DNA of 64,000 nt, taken from the NCBI GenBank assembly GCA_017458585.1, contig JAFTAJ010000042.1, forward strand, positions 1-64,000. The letters are read 5' to 3'. Made by a program: the position numbers and the translations under genes. The DNA comes from Bacteroidaceae bacterium (GTDB taxonomy: Bacteria > Bacteroidota > Bacteroidia > Bacteroidales > Bacteroidaceae). Shown piece after piece: positions 54,410 through 63,264 of the stretch. Each line of letters begins with the position of its first letter. Positions within the stretch are counted from its first letter, which is position 1. The notes beneath the pieces were generated by a model. The model ran no database searches and was not told where the DNA came from. It was given only the letters and a program-made list of their open reading frames with translations.

Positions 54410-55744
54410 TTATTTTAGGACTTTCTTGCGGTTGCGAATGTATATTTGGCCTTTGAGAGGACTGTTAATGCGACGACCAAAGAGGTCGTAGCAGGTGTCG
54501 GAGTAATTAGAATACTCGGAATAGTCAGAATGATCTGAGATGCCGGTAGCTTCGGGGTCATAGACTACGAAGGAGTTGGTGCGTATCTCGAGGTCGGGAT
54601 ACTTGCTGGCAGTCACGATGAAATACACGCTATCTATCTCGTGCCAGAAGCGGACGCGGCCAATCATATACTGGTAGTCGGAACCGTTGCTGCCCTTCAG
54701 CAACTCATCGTCGGTGCTGGCATCGTAGGCTGTCAGCACACCGCTGCGGGTGCCGCCCGCGTTGGTGACCAGCTCCGCAAAGTCCGTCAGTTCGTTGATT
54801 ACCAGAGAGTCGTAGCCGCACCAGATATTCTGTTGCAGTCCGCAGACATAGTGCTCAACCTTGGCCTCGGGATAGAAGGAAGAGAAAGGCAGAGAGTTGT
54901 TGCTGCAATCAAAGAGGTAGATCTTTGTCTTGGTGGAGAAGTTGCGCAGGTCAAGTGACTCCAGGGCGTTGTTGCTCACATTGGCGGTGACCAAGGCATC
55001 GGTGCCCCTGAGGTCGAGAGTGGTAAGAGCGTTGTCGTCCAGCCAGAGATCCTGCAAGGCAGCTGGCGCATTCATGGCCACGCTACGCAGGGCGCAATGG
55101 CTCAGCACCACCGAGTTGATGTCGGGACATAGGCTGAGGTCAACGCTACCCACGGCATTGTAGGCGGCCCACAGTCCGCGCAGAGCATTGTTCTGCCTCA
55201 GGTTGAGCGAAGTCAGTCGGTTGTCCGAGCAACTGAGCACCTCCAGCAGCGGATTGGCGCTTAGGTCAAGGGCATCGATGAAATTGTCGGCGCAGTCCAG
55301 GTAGCGCAACTGCGGGTTGTGGGTGGTGGAGAGCTTGTCTATCCCGTTGTCACTGCAGTTGAGCTCATCGAGCTGCTCGAGGTTATCCACGTTGAGGGCC
55401 GTCAGTCGGTTGTCGGCACAGTTGAGGCTCACCAGATTGGGCGCAGCGCTGACATCAAGCCACGAGATGCAGTAGCCCTCGCAGTCGAAGCCAGTTATGG
55501 TAGCAGGCATAGTGATGGTCACCGTATCTTTATGGCATTTGCCAGGCAAGATACCGTTGCTATAGTCGCCCTCTTCGCCTTCACCCCAGTCAACATGGAC
55601 GGTGCCCTCGCCAGAGACCTTGAACGTTAGCTCAGCGCACTTGTCGCCATCGCAGAACAGACGGATAACCTGAGTCTGGGCAGAGGCGATGCAGCAGAGT
55701 AGCATAGCTGCGGCTGGCAGCAATTTATGTAAGCTATTGAACAT
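54410..55744 (-). CDS. Secreted leucine-rich-repeat protein with DLQGR-type tail
   Basis: 444 residues when started at ATG 55744 (MFNSLHKLLPAAAMLLCCIASA), a signal peptide; upstream in-frame ATGs lie in a tandem repeat. The middle holds about ten leucine-rich repeats of 20-21 residues with a cysteine ladder (LNCADNRLTALNV, LDCADNFIDALDL, LSCSDNRLTSLNL), as in internalin-like InlJ repeats. A beta domain follows, then a Ser/Asp/Tyr-rich linker (SDHSDYSEYSNYSD) encoded by a short tandem repeat, then the tail CYDLFGRRINSP...KKVLK, like that of the DUF3472 protein. Likely surface-exposed and binding. Co-directional with the GH3 gene. Confidence 0.88.
   Translation of the reverse strand: MFNSLHKLLPAAAMLLCCIASAQTQVIRLFCDGDKCAELTFKVSGEGTVHVDWGEGEEGDYSNGILPGKCHKDTVTITMPATITGFDCEGYCISWLDVSAAPNLVSLNCADNRLTALNVDNLEQLDELNCSDNGIDKLSTTHNPQLRYLDCADNFIDALDLSANPLLEVLSCSDNRLTSLNLRQNNALRGLWAAYNAVGSVDLSLCPDINSVVLSHCALRSVAMNAPAALQDLWLDDNALTTLDLRGTDALVTANVSNNALESLDLRNFSTKTKIYLFDCSNNSLPFSSFYPEAKVEHYVCGLQQNIWCGYDSLVINELTDFAELVTNAGGTRSGVLTAYDASTDDELLKGSNGSDYQYMIGRVRFWHEIDSVYFIVTASKYPDLEIRTNSFVVYDPEATGISDHSDYSEYSNYSDTCYDLFGRRINSPLKGQIYIRNRKKVLK
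54496..54539. repeat. In-frame tandem repeat coding the LRR protein linker
   Basis: 9-base units (agaatactc / ggaatagtc) encode S-D-Y/E type residues between the domain and the C-terminal tail. Confidence 0.82.
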
Positions 55745-55795
55745 TGAGTATTGAGAATTGAGTATTGAGAATTGAGAATTGAGTATTGAGAATAC
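55742..55795. repeat. Short tandem repeat upstream of the LRR gene
   Basis: About six units of attgagt / attgagaa between the promoter and the start codon; the start codon lies at its edge. Confidence 0.88.
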
Positions 55796-55820
55796 CTTAT
55801 TTATATATATATTAGCGCTG

Positions 55821-55828
55821 CAAAGATA
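55821..55828 (-). promoter_or_regulatory. Predicted -7 box for the LRR protein gene
   Basis: Minus strand TATCTTTG fits TAnnTTTG, 77 bases before the preferred start. TTTG is found 12 bases further upstream, not at standard spacing. Confidence 0.5.
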
Positions 55829-55886
55829 GCAAAAAACGACCAAATACGCATAATACAATGACACAATTCAAAAAAAAAGGCAAAAC

Positions 55887-55919
55887 ATTGGGCGATTTCA
55901 TGAAAAATATCTACCTTTG
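55887..55919 (+). promoter_or_regulatory. Predicted promoter for rpsO
   Basis: -33 ATTG (55887-55890), 21 bases, -7 TACCTTTG (55912-55919). Confidence 0.75.
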
Positions 55920-55970
55920 CACCCGCTTACAGAAAATGTGAGCACCAAAACAACCAATTTATTCAATATT

Positions 55971-56240
55971 ATGTACTTAGATTCTGAAAAGAAGAAGGAG
56001 ATCTTTGGACAATACGGCGCGTCCAACACTGACACCGGCTCACCCGAAGCTCAGGTGGCATTGTTCTCTTACCGTATTTCCCACTTGACGGAACACATGA
56101 AGGCCAACCGTAAAGATCATAGTACCGAAAGGGCCTTAACGAAGCTGGTAGGCAAGCGCCGCGCCCTGCTCAACTATCTGAAGAGCAAGGACATTACCCG
56201 CTATCGTGAGATTATCAAGAAGCTTGGCTTGCGTAAGTAA
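55971..56240 (+). CDS. rpsO: Ribosomal protein S15
   Basis: 89 residues when started at ATG 55971 (MYLDSEKKKEIF); an upstream in-frame ATG at 55917 falls in the promoter. The S15 text is GSPEAQVALFSYRISHLTEHMKANRKDHSTERAL and GKRRALLNYLKSKD. It binds the central domain of 16S rRNA. The promoter and a hairpin at 56272-56312 bracket it as a single-gene unit. Confidence 0.97.
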   Translation: MYLDSEKKKEIFGQYGASNTDTGSPEAQVALFSYRISHLTEHMKANRKDHSTERALTKLVGKRRALLNYLKSKDITRYREIIKKLGLRK

Positions 56241-56271
56241 ACCTTTCTTTTTGATGACCGATTGCAAGAGC

Positions 56272-56312
56272 AAAGCCGCATCCTTCACAGTTATTACGGA
56301 GGGTGCGGCTTT
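56272..56312 (+). terminator. Hairpin after rpsO
   Basis: aaagccgcatcc pairs with gggtgcggcttt (one G-U pair), 12-base stem; only a short T-run follows. Confidence 0.72.
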
Positions 56313-56385
56313 CTAAACCCCAAGACCCTCTCAACTCCCCCTCTATGGGGAGCTACAAGGAAAAACAATCTATGCACTCTAACAC

Positions 56386-58185
56386 ATGACAGAAATAAGA
56401 AACATAGCAATCATAGCTCACGTGGACCACGGCAAGACGACGCTGGTCGATAAGATGTTGCTGGCTGGCAACCTCTTTAGGAATAACCAACCCACGGGCA
56501 GTCTTATCCTCGACAACAATGATCTGGAGCGTGAGCGTGGCATCACCATCCTCTCCAAGAACGTAAGCATCACCTACAATGGCGTAAAAATCAACATCAT
56601 CGACACCCCGGGGCACTCTGACTTCGGCGGCGAGGTGGAGCGAGTGCTCAATATGGCCGACGGATGCCTGCTGCTGGTGGATGCCTTTGAGGGGCCCATG
56701 CCGCAGACACGCTTCGTGCTGGAGAAGGCCTTGCAGATAGGCCTCAAGCCTATCGTGGTAGTCAACAAGGTGGACAAGCCCAACTGTCGCCCCGAGGAAG
56801 TGTATGAGATGGTCTTCGACCTCATGTTCTCGCTCGGCGCCACTGAGGACCAGCTTGACTTCCCTGTGGTCTATGGCTCCGCCAAGCAAGGCTGGATGGG
56901 TGCCGACTACAGCCAGCCCACCGACGACATCAGCTACCTGCTCAACAAGATAATAGAGGTCATCCCTGCGCCCAAGCACAACGAGGGCACCACACAGATG
57001 CTCATCACCTCGCTCGACTACTCCAACTACACGGGCCGCATTGCCGTGGGCCGTGTCAACAGGGGCACCGTGCGCGAGGGAGAGAATATCACCATCGCCC
57101 ACCGCGACGGCACAATGGAGAAGACAAAGATAAAAGAACTCCACACCTTTGAGGGCATGAGCCATGTACGCACCGCTGAGGTGCCTTGCGGCGATATCTG
57201 CTCCATCATCGGACTGGAGAACTTTGAGATAGGCGACACCATCTGCGACTTTGAGAACCCCGAGCCCATGCCGCCCATCACCATCGACGAGCCTACCATG
57301 TCGATGCTCTTCACCATCAACAACTCGCCCTTCTTCGGCAAGGAGGGAAAGTATTGCACCAGTCGCCAGATAGAGGAGCGACTGATGAAAGAACTGCAGA
57401 AGAACCTCGCTCTCAAGGTCGATAAGACCGACAACTTCGACAGTTGGACCGTGTCGGGCCGCGGAGTGCTGCACCTCAGCGTGCTCATCGAGACAATGAG
57501 ACGCGAGGGCTACGAGCTGCAGGTGGGACAGCCGCAGGTGATATACAAGGAGATAGACGGTCAGAAGTGTGAGCCCGTAGAGGAGCTCACCATCAATGTG
57601 CCCGAGGAGTTCAGCAGCAAGATAATCGACATGATTACCCGCCGCAAGGGCGAGATGACAGCTATGGAGAGCCAGGAGGACCGCGTAACCATCACTTTTG
57701 ACATCCCCTCGCGCGGCATCATAGGTCTGCGCACCAATATACTCACCGCCTCGCAGGGCGAGGCCATCATGGCACACCGCTACAAGGGCTACCAGCCCTA
57801 CAAGGGTGACATAGCCCGCCGTGTGAACGGCTCCATCGTAGCGCTGGAGAGCGGCACGGCCTTTGCCTACGCACTCGACAAGCTGCAAGACCGTGGCCGA
57901 TTCTTCATCCATCCGCAGGACGAGGTGTATGGCGGGCAAGTGGTTGGCGAGCACGTACACGAGATAGACCTCGTGGTCAATGTGACGAAGTCAAAGCAGC
58001 TCACCAACGTGCGCGCCAGCGGCACCGATGAGAAAGCGCATATCATTCCCCCTGTGGAGTTCAGCCTGGAGGAGGCACTGGAGTATATCAAGGGCGACGA
58101 ATATGTAGAGGTAACGCCCAAGAGCATCCGTATGCGCAAGATTATTCTCGACCACATGCAGCGCAAGCGCGCAGAGCGCGAATAG
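56386..58185 (+). CDS. typA: GTPase TypA (BipA)
   Basis: 599 residues, translational GTPase. G1 [16 protein letters not shown]2 RERGITI, G3 [13 protein letters not shown]4 NKVDKPNC, G5 GSAKQGW. The C-terminal BipA domain contains [51 protein letters not shown] and [20 protein letters not shown]. BipA helps ribosome assembly and growth under stress and cold. It starts 146 bases after rpsO. Length and motifs are typical. Confidence 0.97.
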   Translation: MTEIRNIAIIAHVDHGKTTLVDKMLLAGNLFRNNQPTGSLILDNNDLERERGITILSKNVSITYNGVKINIIDTPGHSDFGGEVERVLNMADGCLLLVDAFEGPMPQTRFVLEKALQIGLKPIVVVNKVDKPNCRPEEVYEMVFDLMFSLGATEDQLDFPVVYGSAKQGWMGADYSQPTDDISYLLNKIIEVIPAPKHNEGTTQMLITSLDYSNYTGRIAVGRVNRGTVREGENITIAHRDGTMEKTKIKELHTFEGMSHVRTAEVPCGDICSIIGLENFEIGDTICDFENPEPMPPITIDEPTMSMLFTINNSPFFGKEGKYCTSRQIEERLMKELQKNLALKVDKTDNFDSWTVSGRGVLHLSVLIETMRREGYELQVGQPQVIYKEIDGQKCEPVEELTINVPEEFSSKIIDMITRRKGEMTAMESQEDRVTITFDIPSRGIIGLRTNILTASQGEAIMAHRYKGYQPYKGDIARRVNGSIVALESGTAFAYALDKLQDRGRFFIHPQDEVYGGQVVGEHVHEIDLVVNVTKSKQLTNVRASGTDEKAHIIPPVEFSLEEALEYIKGDEYVEVTPKSIRMRKIILDHMQRKRAERE

Positions 58186-58211
58186 GCGCTTTGTTTTTAC
58201 TTTCTTGGCTA

Positions 58212-58219
58212 TATATTTG
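58212..58219 (+). promoter_or_regulatory. Predicted -7 box for the polysaccharide cluster (glf)
   Basis: TATATTTG fits TAnnTTTG, 46 bases before the glf start. No good -33 box at standard spacing. Confidence 0.45.
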
Positions 58220-58265
58220 GGTTTTGTCTCGTTTTTTTTGTAACTTCGCGACAAAATGAGTCACT

Positions 58266-59393
58266 ATGCGCGAGTATGACTATCTGATAGTTGGTGCAGG
58301 CCTATACGGCAGCGTGTTTGCGCACCGCGCCAAGCAGGCTGGCAAGCGTTGCCTTGTGATCGACAAGCGCCCTCACCTTGGCGGCAATGTATATTGCGAG
58401 CAGGTGGAAGGCATCAATGTGCATAAGTACGGCGCCCATATCTTCCACACGTCCAACAAGGAGGTGTGGGACTTTGTCAACAGCATCGTGCCCTTCAACC
58501 GCTACACCAACTCGCCCGTAGCCAACTACAAGGGGCGGCTCTACAACCTGCCGTTCAATATGAACACCTTCTACCAGATGTGGGGTGTGCTGACTCCCGC
58601 CGAGGCGAAGGCCAAGGTGGAGGAGCAGCGTCAGGAGGCCGTAGAAGCCATGCGCCGTGCCGGAGTGAGCGAGCCGCGCAACTTGGAGGAGCAAGCCCTG
58701 CTGCTGGTGGGTCGCGACATCTACGAGCGCCTTATCAAGGGCTACACACAGAAGCAGTGGGGACGGCCATGCTGCGAGCTGCCGGCATTTATCATACGGC
58801 GACTGCCACTGCGCTTTGTGTTTGACAACAACTACTTCAACGATTCCTACCAAGGCGTGCCCATCGGTGGCTACAACCGCCTGATAGACGGACTGCTGGA
58901 GGGCGTGGAGACCAAGAAGGACTGTGATTTCTTCCAGGACCGCACTCACTGGGAGAGCGTGGCCGAGCGCATCGTATTCACAGGCAAGGTGGACGAATAC
59001 TTCGACTATCGCCTCGGGCAGCTGGAGTATCGTACGGTGAGCTTCGAGCAGCAAACCCTCGACACACCCAACTATCAGGGCAACGCCGTGGTCAACTACA
59101 CCGAGGCGGAGGTGCCCTACACGCGCATCATCGAGCATAAGCACTTCGAGAGCTTCGGCCAGGCGGTGTACGACAATCCCCGCACGGTCATCTCGAAGGA
59201 GTTCTCCACAGAGTGGACGCCAAGCATGGAGCCCTACTACCCCATCAATAATGAACGCAACAATCGTCTGGCGGAGCAGTACCGCAAGATGGCAGCCACC
59301 GAGGTCAACGTACACTTCGGAGGCCGGCTGGCAGAGTATAAATACTACGACATGGCACCGATAGTAGAGAAAGTTTTGTCACTTTTTCGTTGA
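58266..59393 (+). CDS. glf: UDP-galactopyranose mutase
   Basis: 375 residues. The FAD-binding start is YLIVGAGLYGSVFAHRAKQAGKRCLVIDKRPHLGGNVY, and INVHKYGAHIFHTSNKEVWDFV is the usual substrate region. RDIYERLIKGYTQKQWGRP and FDYRLGQLEYRTVSFE are further Glf text. It interconverts UDP-galactopyranose and UDP-galactofuranose for surface glycans. It begins a rightward cluster of nucleotide-sugar genes. No galactofuranosyl transferase is visible in the window, so it probably lies beyond the right edge. Confidence 0.96.
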   Translation: MREYDYLIVGAGLYGSVFAHRAKQAGKRCLVIDKRPHLGGNVYCEQVEGINVHKYGAHIFHTSNKEVWDFVNSIVPFNRYTNSPVANYKGRLYNLPFNMNTFYQMWGVLTPAEAKAKVEEQRQEAVEAMRRAGVSEPRNLEEQALLLVGRDIYERLIKGYTQKQWGRPCCELPAFIIRRLPLRFVFDNNYFNDSYQGVPIGGYNRLIDGLLEGVETKKDCDFFQDRTHWESVAERIVFTGKVDEYFDYRLGQLEYRTVSFEQQTLDTPNYQGNAVVNYTEAEVPYTRIIEHKHFESFGQAVYDNPRTVISKEFSTEWTPSMEPYYPINNERNNRLAEQYRKMAATEVNVHFGGRLAEYKYYDMAPIVEKVLSLFR

Positions 59394-59422
59394 AAACAAG
59401 CCTTTGTCATAATAATTATATG

Positions 59423-59430
59423 TAACTTTG
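59423..59430 (+). promoter_or_regulatory. Predicted -7 box for the aminotransferase-rfbF-licD unit
   Basis: TAACTTTG fits TAnnTTTG, 23 bases before the aminotransferase start. TTTG is 16 bases upstream, shorter than consensus. Confidence 0.5.
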
Positions 59431-59452
59431 TGCACAAATTAACATAACGCAA

Positions 59453-60562
59453 ATGATTAGACTATCCAAGTCCGTTGTTGGAAAGAAAGAAGCTGAGGCC
59501 GTGGCCCATGTGATAGAGGACATAGGCTATCTGGGCATGGGAGCCACGGTGGGAGAGCTAGAGCACGCTCTGGAGGGCTATATCGGAGGAGGACGCAAGG
59601 CACTGTGCGTTAACAGCGGCACGGCAGCGCTCCATCTGGCCCTGCAGGCTGTGACACAGCCTGGCGACGAGGTGCTGGTGCCGTCTTTTACCTTCGTTGC
59701 CAGCTACCAGGCCATTACGGCAGCCGGGTGCAAGCCCGTGAGCTGCGACATACGCCCTGACACTCTGACGCTTGACCTCCAGGATGCAGAGCAGCGCATC
59801 ACACCCAAGACTACGGCCATGATGCCAGTCTACTACGCCAGCAACTGCTGCATGGCAGACGAATATCAGGAGTTTGCCCGCAAGCACAATCTGCGCCTCG
59901 TGGAGGATGCAGCGCATGCATTCGGCTGCACTTGCAAGGGCAAGAAGATAGGCTCTTATGGCGATGTGGTGTGCTTCTCGTTTGACGGCATCAAGAATAT
60001 AACTACAGGCGAGGGCGGAGCGGTGTTTACAGCTGATGAGGATGTAATCCAGAAGGTGAGCGATGCACGCCTGCTGGGAGTGCAGAAAGACTCCGAGAAA
60101 CGCTATGCCGGCAAGCGCAGCTGGCATGCCGACGTAGTAGCCCAGGGCTATCGCTACCACATGAGCAATATCTTTGCCGCCATCGGATTGGTGCAGCTGC
60201 AGCGCTTTGAGAAGGAGTTTGCGCCCCGTCGTCGGGCCCTTGCGCAGCGCTATACGGAGTTGCTGAAGGACAATCCCCATGTGCTACTGACGCCAATGGA
60301 CTATGCCAACGAGATCACTCCCCATATCTTCGCATTGCAGATTCTGGACAGCCAGCGCGCCCAGCTGGAGCAACTGCTGAAGGAGCACGACATACAGTAC
60401 GGCATACAATATGCCCCCAACCACCACCTCACATACTTTAAGGAAGACGTCGATTTGCCCGTGACAGACAAGGTGTATTCGCAGATTATCTCCCTGCCGA
60501 TGCATCCGGAGCTAAGCAATGAAGAACAAGATATTATTTGCAATCTAATCAACACACTATGA
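59453..60562 (+). CDS. DegT/DnrJ/EryC1/StrS sugar aminotransferase
   Basis: 369 residues, PLP-dependent fold I. VNSGTAALHLALQA is the phosphate-loop region, LVEDAAHAFGC holds the aspartate that pairs with the PLP ring, and FSFDGIKNITTGEGGAV carries the active-site lysine. It transfers an amino group to a keto-sugar on a nucleotide. It stands between glf and rfbF; the next gene's ATG overlaps its TGA stop (ATGA). The sugar is not readable. The UXS-like SDR and UDP-sugar dehydrogenase downstream would fit a 4-keto-pentose product, but that link is inference. Confidence 0.92.
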   Translation: MIRLSKSVVGKKEAEAVAHVIEDIGYLGMGATVGELEHALEGYIGGGRKALCVNSGTAALHLALQAVTQPGDEVLVPSFTFVASYQAITAAGCKPVSCDIRPDTLTLDLQDAEQRITPKTTAMMPVYYASNCCMADEYQEFARKHNLRLVEDAAHAFGCTCKGKKIGSYGDVVCFSFDGIKNITTGEGGAVFTADEDVIQKVSDARLLGVQKDSEKRYAGKRSWHADVVAQGYRYHMSNIFAAIGLVQLQRFEKEFAPRRRALAQRYTELLKDNPHVLLTPMDYANEITPHIFALQILDSQRAQLEQLLKEHDIQYGIQYAPNHHLTYFKEDVDLPVTDKVYSQIISLPMHPELSNEEQDIICNLINTL

Positions 60563-61323
60563 AAACAATCATATTGGCAGGCGGCTTCGGCACTCGCCTG
60601 TCGGAATACACAAAGCTCATCCCCAAGCCGATGGTAGAGATAGGCGGCAAGCCTATCATCTGGCACATCATGAACCACTACGCCCGCTTTGGCTACAAAG
60701 ACTTCGTGGTGGCTTTGGGATACAAGGGGGAGGTAATCAAAAACTACTTCCTGCAGTACTACGCTCAGAACAACGATTTCACCATAGACCTGAGCAGCGG
60801 AGCCGTCAATTACATCAATGAGCATACTCGTGACTGGCGTGTGACCCTGGTAGACACCGGAGCAGGCTCAATGACGGGCGGCAGAGTGCTGCGCCTGAAA
60901 AATATCATCGGCAATGAGGACTTTATGCTCACTTACGGCGATGCCGTGAGCAATGTAGACATCAGCCAGCTGGTGCAGCGCTACAAGGAGGCCGGCAAGC
61001 TGGCCATGGTGACGGCAGTCCATCCCACCGCACGATTTGGTGAGCTGCAGGTGGACGAGGATGACTTTGTCCGTTCGTTCAAGGAGAAACCACAAGTAAA
61101 CCAGGGATGGATAAACGGCGGTTTCTTTGTGCTTAGTCCAAAAGTCTTCGACTATATTGAAAACGACCTCACCACCTTCGAGGCTGAGCCTTTGGAGCGA
61201 TTAGCTGCAGAAGGCCAGCTCAAGACCTATAGGCATGAAGGATTCTGGCAGTGTATGGACACTGTGCGCGACCGCGATATGCTCAACAAGATGTGGGACG
61301 AAGGAAATGCCCCTTGGGCGTAA
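60559..61323 (+). CDS. rfbF: Glucose-1-phosphate cytidylyltransferase
   Basis: 254 residues when started at ATG 60559 (MKTIILAGGFGTRLSEYTKLIPKPMVEIGGKPI), which overlaps the stop of the aminotransferase as ATGA. The sugar-nucleotidyltransferase motif is GGFGTRL-x-E/K-P-K-P-M, and the RfbF-type text continues with VVALGYKGEVIKNYF, DTGAGSMTGGRVLRLKN, TYGDAVSNVDI and WINGGFFVLSPKVFDYI. It makes CDP-glucose from CTP and glucose-1-phosphate, the entry to CDP-3,6-dideoxysugars. The usual partner rfbG is not next to it; instead licD follows. RfbF identity is solid at family level. Confidence 0.91.
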   Translation: MKTIILAGGFGTRLSEYTKLIPKPMVEIGGKPIIWHIMNHYARFGYKDFVVALGYKGEVIKNYFLQYYAQNNDFTIDLSSGAVNYINEHTRDWRVTLVDTGAGSMTGGRVLRLKNIIGNEDFMLTYGDAVSNVDISQLVQRYKEAGKLAMVTAVHPTARFGELQVDEDDFVRSFKEKPQVNQGWINGGFFVLSPKVFDYIENDLTTFEAEPLERLAAEGQLKTYRHEGFWQCMDTVRDRDMLNKMWDEGNAPWA

Positions 61324-61351
61324 ACGAACTTCACAAATCCTCACTCCCTAA

Positions 61352-62170
61352 ATGGCCACCTACGATATACGACCGCTACAGATGCGCATGCTCAAGGTGC
61401 TTGAAGCCATCGATGAGACATGCCGCAAACATAACCTGACTTATGGCATCTTTGCCGGCAGTCTTATAGGAGCGGTGCGCCACAAAGGGTTTATTCCGTG
61501 GGACGATGACATGGACATCCTCATGCCTCGGCCCGACTATGAGAAGTTTATCGCCCACAGCCGCGAATGGCTGCCCGAGCCCTATGAGTTTGTGTGCGCT
61601 GAGAACGACCCCGCATATCCGCTGCCGTTCGGCAAGGTGCAGGATGCCTCGACCACGCTGATTGAACGCGTACATCTGAGTTACCTGGGAGGTATCTACG
61701 TCGATGTCTTCCCTCTCGATGCAGTACCGTCAGCTCCCCTGGCGCGCCGCATGCATTTCTGGCGTTACGGACTACTCAGGCAGTCCCTCTACTGGATTCA
61801 CCGCGACCCCTACAAGCACGGTCACGGTCCCAGCTCGTGGATTCCTCTGCTCACCAGAAAACTCACTACGATGGAAAAGCTGCAGCAGAAGATTCGCCGC
61901 TTGCTGATGAAGTATGACTACGCCACATGCACCCTCGTGGCCGACTATACCGACGGGCTGAAAGGCGTGATGCCCAAGGAAGTGGAGGGCGTGTATGCAC
62001 CATACGAGTTTGAGGGCAAAACTTTCATGGGAGTGAAAGACTACGACTATTATCTGACTCAGATGTATGGCGACTACATGAAGGTTCCCGACGGCGACCA
62101 CCAACGGCAGCACAATTTCCATATCCTGGATCTCGACCATTCGTATAAAGACTATCAAAAAACACAATAG
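61352..62170 (+). CDS. LicD family phosphotransferase
   Basis: 272 residues. The core motif is GSLIGAVRHKGFIPWDDDMDILMPRPDYEKF, with the DDD metal site, and YVDVFPLDAVP follows. LicD-type enzymes move phosphate-containing groups (phosphocholine, phospho-glycerol or phospho-sugar) from a CDP-linked donor onto glycans. Position right after rfbF, a maker of a CDP-linked sugar, fits that. The last half is helical and less conserved. It starts 28 bases after rfbF and ends 2 bases before the next gene, so they are likely one transcript. Confidence 0.92.
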   Translation: MATYDIRPLQMRMLKVLEAIDETCRKHNLTYGIFAGSLIGAVRHKGFIPWDDDMDILMPRPDYEKFIAHSREWLPEPYEFVCAENDPAYPLPFGKVQDASTTLIERVHLSYLGGIYVDVFPLDAVPSAPLARRMHFWRYGLLRQSLYWIHRDPYKHGHGPSSWIPLLTRKLTTMEKLQQKIRRLLMKYDYATCTLVADYTDGLKGVMPKEVEGVYAPYEFEGKTFMGVKDYDYYLTQMYGDYMKVPDGDHQRQHNFHILDLDHSYKDYQKTQ

Positions 62171-62172
62171 AC

Positions 62173-63264
62173 ATGCAGAACATCTTAATCAATGACATCA
62201 AGCACACTCTCGGCGGTCTTTCAGCCGAGGAGCGCTCCAAGTTTCAGGACTCTACCGTCCTCATCACTGGTTGCGCAGGATTTCTGGGCTACTACATGAT
62301 GCAGTTCTTCGCTGCCGAGGCAGACGAACTGGGTATCAAGAAGATTATAGGCCTCGACAACTTCATGCTGGGTATGCCCGGCTGGATAAATGCTTTGAGC
62401 GAGAACCCCAAAGTAGAGATCCGTAAGTTTGACATTATCAAGGACAAGATTGAAGACATAGGAGGAGCCGACCAAGCCGACTTTATCATCCACATGGCCT
62501 CGATAGCATCCCCGATGTTCTATCGCAAGTATCCCATCGAGACGCTCGACGCCAATATCTGGGGCTTGCGCTCCCTGCTTGACTTCTATGCACCCCGTGG
62601 TGTGAAGGGTTTCCTCTTCTTCTCGTCGAGCGAGCTGTATGGCGACCCCGATCCCGCCCAAGTTCCCACTTCGGAGGACTACAACGGCAATGTGTGTGCC
62701 ACCGGTCCGCGCGCCTGCTACGACGAGTCAAAACGCTTTGGCGAAACGATGTGCATGCTCTTTGCACAGAAATACAATATGCCCATAGGCGTAGCCCGTC
62801 CTTTCAATAACTACGGCCCGGGCATGAGGGTTGGCGACAAGCGCGTGCCTGCCGACTTTGCGATTGCCGTTCTGGAGGGACGTGATATTGAGATTCTGTC
62901 AAATGGCACCCCTACCCGCACATTCTGCTATATTGCCGATTCCGTTTGCGGATACTTCAAGATTCTGCTGCATGGCAAGTATGACTATTTTAATATAGGA
63001 ATAGAGAAGCCCGAGATTACCATCGCACAACTGGCTGAGATATATGTCAAGCATGGACGCGACATCTTTGGCTATACCGGCAAGGTGAAATACGCCACAT
63101 CGGAAGACAAGGAGTATCTCACCAACAACCCACTCCGGCGCTGCCCCAACATTGATAAGGCTCGCCGTATCCTTGGCTACAACCCGACCATCTTTGTGGA
63201 GGAGGGTGTAGGACGCTTTTTAATGTATCTGAAAGAAAGTAACGAAAGAGAATACAAATGGTAA
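62173..63264 (+). CDS. NAD-dependent SDR, UDP-glucuronate decarboxylase-like
   Basis: 363 residues. An N-terminal extension of about 30 residues precedes the Rossmann motif LITGCAGFLGYY. The catalytic Tyr and Lys are in TGPRACYDESKRFGE, close to the UXS (UDP-xylose synthase) signature, and FNNYGPGMR and TRTFCYIADSV follow. The family also contains 4,6-dehydratases and epimerases. The next gene encodes a UDP-sugar dehydrogenase that could supply UDP-glucuronate, so UXS activity is plausible. It overlaps the dehydrogenase by 7 bases. Confidence 0.88.
   Translation: MQNILINDIKHTLGGLSAEERSKFQDSTVLITGCAGFLGYYMMQFFAAEADELGIKKIIGLDNFMLGMPGWINALSENPKVEIRKFDIIKDKIEDIGGADQADFIIHMASIASPMFYRKYPIETLDANIWGLRSLLDFYAPRGVKGFLFFSSSELYGDPDPAQVPTSEDYNGNVCATGPRACYDESKRFGETMCMLFAQKYNMPIGVARPFNNYGPGMRVGDKRVPADFAIAVLEGRDIEILSNGTPTRTFCYIADSVCGYFKILLHGKYDYFNIGIEKPEITIAQLAEIYVKHGRDIFGYTGKVKYATSEDKEYLTNNPLRRCPNIDKARRILGYNPTIFVEEGVGRFLMYLKESNEREYKW

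Noticed and set aside
56353-57960. 535-codon minus frame opposite typA
   Set aside because: Shadow of typA; the plus frame has all GTPase motifs.
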